Positions 52,099 through 60,800 of a stretch of DNA of 64,000 nt are shown here, in pieces (position 1 is the first letter of the stretch; each line of letters opens with the position of its first letter). The notes under the pieces are model-generated. The model ran no database searches. It was not told the DNA's origin and saw only the letters and a list, made by a program, of their open reading frames with translations. The translations under genes were made by a program, and so were the position numbers. Source of the DNA: Buttiauxella sp049686335 (GTDB lineage: Bacteria > Pseudomonadota > Gammaproteobacteria > Enterobacterales > Enterobacteriaceae); contig NZ_JBAVHX010000008.1 of NCBI RefSeq assembly GCF_049686335.1, forward strand, positions 62,001-126,000, given 5' to 3'.

Positions 52099-52401
52099 TG
52101 TCGGATGACGCTTCGCTTATCCGACCTACAATAACCGATAGCAGTGCAGGGTGAATAAGCGTCGCGTCATCCAGGCTGTAGTTGTAGGGTGAATAAGCGC
52201 AGCGTCATCCGCCGTTACCGTTATCCAGACAGTAAATGTAGGGTGGATAAGCGCAGCGTCATCCACCGTTACCGTTATCCAGGCTGTAGTTGTAGGGTGG
52301 ATAAGCGCAGCGTCATCCACCGTTGCCGTTATCCAGACAGTAGATGTAGGGGGGATAAGCGCAGCGTCATCCGCCGTTACCGTTATCCAGACAGACAAAA
52401 A
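52099..52401. repeat. REP unit plus tandem array of 54-bp REP-derived units
   Basis: A standard REP palindrome (GTCGGATGACGCTTCGCTTATCCGAC) at about 52099-52129 is followed by a short partial unit from 52148. Then come four consecutive copies of a 54-base unit starting at 52186, 52240, 52294 and 52348. Each unit holds one REP-like palindrome (GGATAAGCGCAGCGTCATCC) and a spacer CGTTACCGTTATCCAG. Spacers alternate between ACAGTAAATGT-type and GCTGTAGTTGT-type endings. Because 54 is divisible by three, spurious repetitive reading frames open on both strands. Confidence 0.9.
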
Positions 52402-52404
52402 ATT

Positions 52405-52431
52405 AAGCCGCAACGTTATCCGTTGCGGCTT
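52405..52431. terminator. Bidirectional terminator between IprA-like and HlyD-like genes
   Basis: A ten-base stem (AAGCCGCAAC / GTTGCGGCTT) is followed by TTTATTTAT on the plus strand and by T-rich sequence on the minus strand. It lies six bases after the stop of the HlyD-like gene. Confidence 0.85.
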
Positions 52432-52436
52432 TTTAT

Positions 52437-53810
52437 TTATCTCTCGCGCAGTGCTTCAGCTTTGGCCCGAATAATCGGCTTAAGCAAATAACTCAGAATC
52501 GATTTCTTGCCCGTCAGAATATCCACCGATGCGACCATTCCCGGAATAATCAACATTGGGTGCTCTTTGGTACCCAAATAGTTTTTATCGGTTCTCAGTC
52601 GTGCGATGTAATAACTGTGGCCTTCTTTATCGGTCACGGTATCAGGGCTAATCTGCACCAATTCGCCATTCAAGCCGCCGTAGGTGGTGTAATCGTAAGC
52701 GGTAAATTTAACCACTGCATGTTGCCCCGGATGCAGGAACGCGATGTCACGTGGCTGAATTTTTACTTCTATCAGCAGTTTGTCGTCGAGCGGCACAATC
52801 TCAACCAGATCGCTGCCTGGCTGGATAACGCCGCCAATGGTATTCACCATCACTTGTTGGACGATGCCACGAACCGGTGAAACTACCATGGTGCGGTTAA
52901 CCCGGTCTTCCAGCGCTTTGCCCGTGGCTTCGGCTTTACTCAGATTGGTGCGCGCTTCATTGAGTTGCGACAACGCATCGCTCTGGAAGCGGCTGCGGCT
53001 TTCAGCAATTTTGTTATCGATCTCTTTAGCTTCGGAATCAGATTTCGGAATCGACAGGGTGATGGAGTCCAGCAGCCCTTTAGTTTCCACTTCGGTACGA
53101 CGCAAACGCAGGATCTCCACTTTAGAAATCGCGCCCGAGGCCAGCAGCGGTTCAGACATTTTGATCTCTTGTTGCAGCAAGCTGAGGCTGTGTTTGTACT
53201 GAGATTGTTTCGACTGGAAATCGCGCAGTTCCTGCTTCTTCTGCACTAACTGCTCTTGCAGGCCCGAGATTTCATTCTGCAACTGACTGCGGCGGCTGTT
53301 ATACAAATCCACTTCACCACGCGCCACTTCCGGTGCCCGCTTCATAATCTCATCAGAAATCACAAAATCTTTGCCTTCAGCTTCCGCAGTCAGGCGGTCA
53401 ATTTTGGCGCGTAACCCAAGTTTGTCCGCTTCTGTTTCGCCGACATTCGAGGCAAAGCGCGTATCATCCAGATGCAACAATGGCGTACCGGCATCGACAA
53501 TTTGCCCTTCATGAACAAACAGCTCCGTGACAATCCCGCCTTCCAGGTTTTGTATTTTCTGCAAACGCGAAGAGGGAATAGCCTTGCCTTCACCCCGCGT
53601 GACTTCATCGAGTCGGGCAAACCCGGCCCACACAATCGCCAGAATCACTAACGCCAGAATGGTCCACAGTGTCAGACGGATAACACGCGGTGAATCATCA
53701 ATCAGTGCATGACTGACTTCATTAATGTTATCGGCCTGATTCTCATCGCGCCCGTTAAAGTAGGGGCGGATTTGCTGACGCAAACGTGTAAATAAATCAG
53801 CGAGACGCAT
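52437..53810 (-). CDS. HlyD-family periplasmic adaptor of a type I secretion system
   Basis: A 457-residue membrane fusion protein. It has a short cytoplasmic N-terminus, one membrane segment at about residues 46-66 (LTLWTILALVILAIVWAGF) and a biotinyl-like half domain (IQNLEGGIVTELFVHEGQIV). A long coiled-coil hairpin spans about 150-300, followed by the second lipoyl half and the C-terminal RTX adaptor signature. It links the ABC protein to the outer-membrane channel. The gene overlaps the ABC gene by 14 bases and is last in the operon. It corresponds to LapC or Salmonella BapD in gene content. Confidence 0.92.
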   Translation of the reverse strand: MRLADLFTRLRQQIRPYFNGRDENQADNINEVSHALIDDSPRVIRLTLWTILALVILAIVWAGFARLDEVTRGEGKAIPSSRLQKIQNLEGGIVTELFVHEGQIVDAGTPLLHLDDTRFASNVGETEADKLGLRAKIDRLTAEAEGKDFVISDEIMKRAPEVARGEVDLYNSRRSQLQNEISGLQEQLVQKKQELRDFQSKQSQYKHSLSLLQQEIKMSEPLLASGAISKVEILRLRRTEVETKGLLDSITLSIPKSDSEAKEIDNKIAESRSRFQSDALSQLNEARTNLSKAEATGKALEDRVNRTMVVSPVRGIVQQVMVNTIGGVIQPGSDLVEIVPLDDKLLIEVKIQPRDIAFLHPGQHAVVKFTAYDYTTYGGLNGELVQISPDTVTDKEGHSYYIARLRTDKNYLGTKEHPMLIIPGMVASVDILTGKKSILSYLLKPIIRAKAEALRER

Positions 53811-55989
53811 TGATTTGACCCTTCTTCAGCGCATCCATAACAATGGCTTTCGGGCCATCAGCGATAATGCGTCCTTTATCAACAATAATCAGGCGATCAA
53901 CCAGGGTCAGCATCGACGCACGGTGAGTCACGAGTAACAAGGTTTTATCAGCGACGAATGGCACCAGCGCCTGTTTGATGCGGTCTTCACTGGTGTTGTC
54001 CATGGAGCTGGTTGGCTCATCAAGCAACAAAACCGGTGGCTCCAGCAACAGGGCGCGCGCCAGGGCAACGGCCTGGCGTTGACCGCCTGACAATTGCATA
54101 CCACGTTCCCCCACTTGCAGGTTGTAACCATCAGGGTGAATACGCGCAAACTCACTGACACCCGCGAGTTCTGCGGCACGCAGCATGGTTTCGTCATCAA
54201 CATAACGCGCACCAGAAATCAGGTTATCGCGCAGCGTGCCGTTAAACAGCTGAATGTCCTGTGGTACGTAACCAATGCTATGGCGCAGATCGTTTACGTC
54301 TAACTGACGAGCATCGACATCGTCGATCAAAATGTTACCGCCGGTTGGCTGATACAGATTGATAATGAGTTTGCTGATGGAGCTTTTTCCTGATCCGCTG
54401 CGGCCGATAATGCCGACACGTTCCCCAGGCTTGATGGTCAGATTGACCTTATGCAGCGAAGGATTTTTCTGCTCGGGATAGCTGAAATCGACATCTTTAA
54501 ATTCGATGCTGCCACGGAAGTTTTCGCGCTTCAGCGGATGTTCATGCTCGCGACGTTCCTGCGGCATCGACATCATTTTCTCTGTGCTGTTGATGGTCAG
54601 ACGTGCTTGTTGGTAGCGGGCGATTAAACCGGTGAGTTGTCCCATTGGCATTAGCGCACGGCCATTGAGCATGTAGCAGGCAATCAGGCCACCCATACTC
54701 AAGTTGCCGCCAATAATCATGTAAACGCCGACAATAATCATGATCACGCCGGACATTTGCTGGAACCAGCCGGTCAGGTTGCTGGCAAAACTGGATAACG
54801 TTTTGACGCGCAACTCCAGGCGGCTCAGGCTGCCCAGCGTTTGTTCCCACTGATACTGGCGCTCGCTCTGGGCATTGTTAACTTTAATCGCATCAAGGCC
54901 GCTGAGTGTTTCAATCAGCAGTGCCTGGCGCTCGCTTGCCAGACTCATGGTTTTGGCCACCGCCGCATTCACCGGTTTTTGTAATGCCCAGCTAATCAGC
55001 AATGCGATGGGGAAGGTGAGCAGCGGGATCCAGGCTAGCGAGCCGCCGATAATGGCGATAACTAACAACAGCACCAGCGTAAACGGTAGATCAATAAGCG
55101 TGGTCAGCGTCAGTGACGAGAGGAAATCGCGCAGCGACTGAAACTCATGGATATTCTGCGCAAAGCTACCGACACGTGCCGGGCGCGCCTTCATCTCCAT
55201 GCCGGTGATGCGCTCAAACAGCGTAGCGGAAATAATCAGGTCGCTCTTCTTGCCGGCAATATCGAGACAGATCCCGCGCAGCATTTTTAATATCAAATCG
55301 AAAATGAACGCCAGACAAATACCGACCGCCAGAACCCACAGCGTCACCGTTGCATGATTGGGAACAACCCGGTCATACACGTTCATGGTGAACAGCGGGG
55401 TGCCCAGCGCAATAAGGTTGATAAGCAAGCTTGCCAGCACCGCGTCCATATACAGGAAGCGGGACAGCATCAACGTGTCTTTGAACCACGATTTAGTGCG
55501 CGGCAGGAAGGATTCAGATTGCAGGTCAAACTCATGGCGAGGATGGGCAAAAATCACCTGGCCGGCATAGCTTTGCTCAAGTGTGGTGGCGTCAACGCGG
55601 ATTTCACCGCCTTCGCTTTCACTCGGCATCAGGCGTACGGAACCGTCGGCGTTCCGGCCCAGCAACACCGCCGCACCGCCATCACGCAGCAAGAGGATCG
55701 CGGGTAGCGACATCTCCGGGATTTTATCCAGCGTACGTTTAATGACCCGCGCTTTCAAACCCGCGCGTGCTGCTGCGCGCGGTAATATCGCTAACGTCAG
55801 GCGGTCGTTTTCAAGCGGCAAACCACTGCTTAACGTCGAACGGCTCGCGGATTTACCATGCAAAGAGCACAGTACCAACAGACAATCGAGCAAAGGATCG
55901 TCATGGCGACTACGCGGGTCATGGTAACTCGACTCTTCAACGGGGGGAGTCTCTGACAGGTTATTCATTTGTTCAACTTGTGAAGTCAT
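53797..55989 (-). CDS. Type I secretion ABC transporter (LapB/BapC-like)
   Basis: A 730-residue half-transporter. The N-terminal C39-peptidase-like domain (about residues 30-150) keeps a Cys (DPLLDCL) but lacks the catalytic His (LRDGGAAVLLG in its place), so it is probably a docking domain rather than a protease. Six membrane helices lie at about 175-460. The ATPase domain has Walker A GRSGSGKSS, signature LSGGQRQ, Walker B LLLLDEPTSSMD and the H-loop THRA. It energises export of the adjacent giant adhesin. The start at 55989 is tentative, since an ATG seven codons later is equally possible. A REP pair separates it from the TolC-like gene. Confidence 0.92.
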   Translation of the reverse strand: MTSQVEQMNNLSETPPVEESSYHDPRSRHDDPLLDCLLVLCSLHGKSASRSTLSSGLPLENDRLTLAILPRAAARAGLKARVIKRTLDKIPEMSLPAILLLRDGGAAVLLGRNADGSVRLMPSESEGGEIRVDATTLEQSYAGQVIFAHPRHEFDLQSESFLPRTKSWFKDTLMLSRFLYMDAVLASLLINLIALGTPLFTMNVYDRVVPNHATVTLWVLAVGICLAFIFDLILKMLRGICLDIAGKKSDLIISATLFERITGMEMKARPARVGSFAQNIHEFQSLRDFLSSLTLTTLIDLPFTLVLLLVIAIIGGSLAWIPLLTFPIALLISWALQKPVNAAVAKTMSLASERQALLIETLSGLDAIKVNNAQSERQYQWEQTLGSLSRLELRVKTLSSFASNLTGWFQQMSGVIMIIVGVYMIIGGNLSMGGLIACYMLNGRALMPMGQLTGLIARYQQARLTINSTEKMMSMPQERREHEHPLKRENFRGSIEFKDVDFSYPEQKNPSLHKVNLTIKPGERVGIIGRSGSGKSSISKLIINLYQPTGGNILIDDVDARQLDVNDLRHSIGYVPQDIQLFNGTLRDNLISGARYVDDETMLRAAELAGVSEFARIHPDGYNLQVGERGMQLSGGQRQAVALARALLLEPPVLLLDEPTSSMDNTSEDRIKQALVPFVADKTLLLVTHRASMLTLVDRLIIVDKGRIIADGPKAIVMDALKKGQINASR

Positions 55990-56010
55990 TTAGGCGTTAT
56001 GTCGGTGTTT

Positions 56011-56079
56011 GTAGGGTGGATAAGCGAAGCGTCATCCACCAAATAATGTCGGATGGCGCTGCGCTTATCCGACCTACGG
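56011..56079. repeat. BIME between ABC and TolC-like genes
   Basis: Two inverted REP palindromes (GTAGGGTGGATAAGCGAAGC and its partner GATGGCGCTGCGCTTATCCGAC). They lie inside the presumed secretion operon, between the TolC-like gene and the ABC gene, and may tune relative expression. Confidence 0.85.
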
Positions 56080-56097
56080 AAATATATTCCTTAAACG

Positions 56098-57441
56098 CTA
56101 CTGCAATTCTGGCAACGTATTATTACTCGCCGAATCAATTGGCTGACCCGCAGGCGTTGGATTAATTTTCAGAGCTTTTAATAATTCACCGGTGCGCGCA
56201 AATATGCGATAGCCGGAAGATATTTCCAGATAACGTAATTCCACCAGACGACGTTTAGATGAGAATACTTCGTTTTCACTGTCTAATAAATCCAGCAGGG
56301 TTCGTTCACCCAGGCTGAATTGATCCTGATAAGCGGTTCGGACTTTTACGCTACGGTCAGCATAATCTGCAGCCGCGGGTAATTGGTCGCGGGCATTTTT
56401 TAAAGCCGACCATGCCAGCCCAATTTCCTGGTTCATTTGGCGCAAGGTATTATTTCTCACGTCTTGCGCTTGTTTTTCCAGGTAAGCACGGGAATCCATT
56501 GCGGCTTTATCGCTTCCACCCTGATACAGGTTGTAATGCAGTTTCACCATCGCTTGCCACTCTTCGGAATGGGCGCGAGTCGTGTCGGTATCGTTACTGA
56601 TGCTATGGGAAAGTGAAACATCAACCCGCGGATAGAACGTGGATTTCGCCGCCTGGTATTGCTGATGCGCAGCTTCAATATCGGCGTTCGCCGACTTCAA
56701 CAGTGGGTTATTCGCTTCCATGACGCGTTTCGCATCTTCCAGCGATTTCGGCAGTTTACCGTCAATGCTTTCAGGCAGGCTGAGGTTTTCAGGCGCAGCC
56801 CCGGTCACGCTGACAAACGTGGTATTGGCATCTTCCAGGTTTGTCTGCTCAGTCAGTAAGTTATTGCGCGCTTGTGCCAGACGGGCTTCCGCCTGCATCA
56901 AATCCCCGGAGCGCCCAACGCCCTGGTCGGTACGCAAACGAATCTGGTCGTAGATGCGCTCGTGGTTCGCCAGATCGTCTTGTGCCAGGCGGACATATTC
57001 CTCGCGTTGCAGCACGTCGAGATAGGCCTGAACCACGTTCAATGCGGTGGTTTCGCTGACGTTCAACACGGTAAATGCGCGGGAGTCGACGGTCGCTTTC
57101 TGGCGGCCCACTTCGCTGGTTGTGGCGAAGCCATCGAACACGTTCTGATCAAGACTTACCGTGGCATCGTTCGGGGAAAGGTTCATCCCGTTATTATTGC
57201 CGCCCGCACGTGTCGTTGCGTCATTCAGGTTTTTTTGGCCCGCTTCAGCATTTAAATTTAAAGACGGGAGATATCCTCCACGTGCAGCACGTAAATCTTG
57301 TTCTGCCGAATAGCGACTATTGACTGAGGCATTAACTTCAGGGTGGCTAGAGAGGGCATGCTCGACGGTATTTTGTAAGCTTTCTGCGTTAACAGATTGT
57401 ATTGATAAAACACCAAATATAAACAACAGATACTTCTGCAT
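56098..57441 (-). CDS. TolC-family outer-membrane channel (LapE/BapB-like)
   Basis: A 447-residue outer-membrane efflux protein. The signal peptide is MQKYLLFIFGVLSIQSVNA with cleavage before ESLQN. Two repeated TolC-type halves are rich in heptad helices (SRYSAEQDLRAARGGYLPSL and AHQQYQAAKSTFYPRVDVSL are matching segments). It forms the outer-membrane tunnel of the type I secretion system. It is first in the operon, divergent from the adhesin gene, with 400 bases of regulatory DNA between. Confidence 0.92.
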   Translation of the reverse strand: MQKYLLFIFGVLSIQSVNAESLQNTVEHALSSHPEVNASVNSRYSAEQDLRAARGGYLPSLNLNAEAGQKNLNDATTRAGGNNNGMNLSPNDATVSLDQNVFDGFATTSEVGRQKATVDSRAFTVLNVSETTALNVVQAYLDVLQREEYVRLAQDDLANHERIYDQIRLRTDQGVGRSGDLMQAEARLAQARNNLLTEQTNLEDANTTFVSVTGAAPENLSLPESIDGKLPKSLEDAKRVMEANNPLLKSANADIEAAHQQYQAAKSTFYPRVDVSLSHSISNDTDTTRAHSEEWQAMVKLHYNLYQGGSDKAAMDSRAYLEKQAQDVRNNTLRQMNQEIGLAWSALKNARDQLPAAADYADRSVKVRTAYQDQFSLGERTLLDLLDSENEVFSSKRRLVELRYLEISSGYRIFARTGELLKALKINPTPAGQPIDSASNNTLPELQ

Positions 57442-57840
57442 TTAATGAAGCCTTATTACGCGAGAAAATGATATCCCTATGCCACGCTTTATATCCATTT
57501 GTGCATTTAACACGAAACATCATATTGGTTAACAAATGCAGAGGTGTTTGTCTGATTACATTAAATGGGCTTTCATTCGAAATGAAATTTAATGTTTTGT
57601 AATGTGATGTTTCACTTTGCGTCATTTTTGATTATATTTAATCCTCAGTCAAGCTCACGGTAATAGAATTCTAATAACTGTGTTTTTTTCTACATTTATT
57701 AATTAACTCTATTTGAGGAATGTCCATTAATGGGCATTCCTTATTATTGCGTTGCATCCAGTAAATGAAAAAATAATGTTATTAATTATTTAATTTATCG
57801 CGACATCTAAAAATAATGAAGATTTTCAAGAGAGGGTTCG
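57442..57840. promoter_or_regulatory. Divergent regulatory region between TolC-like gene and adhesin
   Basis: About 400 AT-rich bases without a gene. At 57571-57587 there is an inverted repeat TTTCATT / AATGAAA with a three-base loop. At 57717-57740 there is a strong hairpin (GGAATGTCCA / TGGGCATTCC, one wobble pair) followed by TTATTATTG, 100 bases upstream of the adhesin start. If transcribed toward the adhesin, it could act as an attenuator or stabilise the leader. Promoters for both directions must lie here, but none is clear. Confidence 0.55.
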
Positions 57841-60800
57841 GTGAGTAATTTACTCGGTGTCATCAGAGCAGTAATTGGCCAGGTTTATGTAGTTGCAGCA
57901 GATGGCTCCCAACGCCTCTTGAAAGAAGGTGACCGTATCTACAGTGGTGAGGAGATTGTCACCGGGGACAGCGGCGCGGTGAGCGTCTCTCTGCCGGACG
58001 GTAAGACTCTTGACCTTGGGCGTAACAGCCACTGGACTGAGCATGGTTTAAACGCGGTCAGCAGTGGTGAGCATGACACGCAGGATGTCGCATCATTACA
58101 GAAAGCCATTGCTGATGGCGCGGACCCGACGCAAGCCTTAGAAGCGACCGCGGCGGGCAATGAGCCCCCGGTACAAATTGAAGGTGGCGGCGGTGGTCAT
58201 ACCCTCGTCCAACTGGATATGACCGGGCAAATTATTGATCCCACTGCGGGTTTTAAAACCCAGGGTATCGGCGCTCCCACCTGGACGCATGAGTTACCCG
58301 AAGGTGCTCAAACTGCCGGTTCCCCTCCCGTTCTCCCTCCTTTAGTTCAGATTGACGACTTCGCCGGTAACGATGGCTTCATTAACAAAAATGAAATAAA
58401 TCACGCCACCATTAACGGCACCAGCAACCAGAACCATGTCACGTTGACCTTTACCGATAGCCAAAAAAACACATTGACGTTTGATGTGGAGGTGAAAAAT
58501 GGTCACTGGACAACGCAACCTGATTTAAGTGGTCTTGTTGAAGGCGAGATTAGCGTCACCGCCACTGCCACAGATGTCTCTGGACGCACCGCGCACAGTA
58601 CTGCTGACGCGATCATCGATGTCACCGATCTGCATGACAACATCACCATTGATAACGTGACGCCAGACAACGTTATTAATATTGCGGAATCTCACAACGC
58701 CCGGACTTCGGTGCATGGCACCGTCTCCGGCGATGCCAAAATCGGCGATAAAATTACCCTCACCGTGAATGGGCATGAATACACCGACGTGGTCATCGAC
58801 CTGGGAAATGGTGCGCTGGGTTACCGCATCGACGTTTCAACCCAGGGGCTGCTGGCTGATCCCAATATCCATGCCACCGTCACCTCGACGGATGAAGCGG
58901 GCAACACCACTCAAGCCTCTTCTGACCATCACGTTGATATCGATCTCGACGTTCATAACACTATTTCTATCGGAACCGTGGCTAACGATGACATCGTTAA
59001 CGCGACCGAATCCCGTATGCCAACCATGATTACCGGCTTGGCCGGTGGCGATGCGCAGGCGGGCGACCCGGTTACCGTAACCGTTGGTGGTCGCGATTTC
59101 CATGGTGTGGTGGTGAACAATAACGGCCAGTTGAGCTATGAAGTGCCGGTGCCAACCCAGCTTCTCAAAGAAGGGGCGAATGACGTCACCGTGCAGCTCG
59201 TCAGCCATGACGCGGCGGGTAACGAAGCCATCGCCACTGAGCATAAGACCGTTGTCCTTGATACCCAGGCGCATAACGCGCTGATCATCGACACGGTAGC
59301 GGGCGACGACACGGTGAATACTGCCGAATCCCGTATGCCGACCCTGATTTCCGGCGTGGTGAGCGGTGACGCGCAGGCTGGCGATCGTGTGGTCGTCAGC
59401 GTAAACGGACACGAATATCGTGGCGAAGTGGTGACGGCTGAAAACGGCAGCCTGCGCTATGAAATTCCTGTACCCACCAGCGCGCTGAACGAAGGTAATA
59501 ATGACGTACAGGTGATGGTCACCGGTGTCGATGCCGCCGGTAACACCGCCATTGCGGTGGAACACAAAAACGTGGTGCTGGACACTCATGCCGAAAACCA
59601 TGTGATCGTCCAGACGGTGGCCGGTGACAACATCGTCAACGCTACTGAAGCCCGTATGCCGACCATGATTTCCGGTGTGGTCAGCGGTGATGCGCAGGCA
59701 GGCGATAAAGTTGTGGTCAGCGTCAACGGCCAAAACTTCTACGGTGACGTAACCGTCGATGAACACGGCCAGTTGCGTTACGAAGTCCCGGTCCCGACTA
59801 ACGCTCTCACCGAAGGCAGCAACGACGTGCAGGTGATGGTTACCGGTGTCGATGCATCCGGTAACACCGCGATGGTGGTTGAGCACAAAAACGTGGTGCT
59901 GGACACTCATGCCGGGAATGGTTTGACCATTAAAACCGTGGCGGGCGATAACGTGGTTAACCACCTTGAATCGCAGCGAGACACCTTTATTACGGGTCGG
60001 GTTAGCGGGGCAGATGCGAAGCCTGGTGATCGGGTGGTGGTTCATGTGCAGGGGAAAGATTTCGTCGGTGAGGTCACGGCTGATTCCGCAGGCCATCTGC
60101 ATTACAAAGTGCCAGTGCCAGTTGGCACGCTTGCCGAGGGCCATAATAAAGTCAGCGTGATGGTTATCAGCCATGATGCGGCGGGCAACGAAGCGATTGC
60201 GGTCGAGCATACCAACGTCACGCTCGACACCCATGCCGATGCCACTATCACCATTGATCCCATCACCAAAGACAACATCCTCAATCACGACGAGCTTGAT
60301 GCGTCTAAACAGTTTGTTCACGGCAAAGTGGGCGGTGATGCAAAGCCCGGCGATGTGGTTGACCTGGAGATCCACGGCAAGCATTACAGCGGAAATGTTA
60401 TCGCAATCGGCCCCAACCAACTCGGTTATCAGATAGCGGTAGATCCGAAAGACTTTAGTCATAACCAGGGCGACGTAGACGGCTTTGTGAAAGTGATTGC
60501 CAGCGTCAAAGCACATGATGCGGCGGGCAACGAAGTGGTTGAGACGACTGAACATAACGTTCAAATCGATAACCACGCTAATGCCACCATCACTATTGAT
60601 GATGTCACCAAAGATAACACCCTCAACCACGACGAATTAAACGCCGCGCAACAGTTTGTTCACGGCAACGTCGGCGGTGACGCACGTGCGGGGGATGTGG
60701 TGGATCTCGAGATTCGCGGCAAGCATTTCACCGGCAGCGTGGTTGATTTCGGCAACGGCCAGTCAGGCTACAACATCGCAGTGGAGCCTTCCGCATTTAG

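Noticed and set aside
52148..52401. Tandem 54-bp units considered as a CRISPR array
   Set aside because: Spacers are not unique: they alternate between two similar forms, and the repeats are REP palindromes. No cas genes are present.
52126..52491. Repetitive reading frames on both strands over the REP array
   Set aside because: The 54-base period is a multiple of three, so stop codons are absent by symmetry. The translated repeats have no protein-like character and overlap a terminator.
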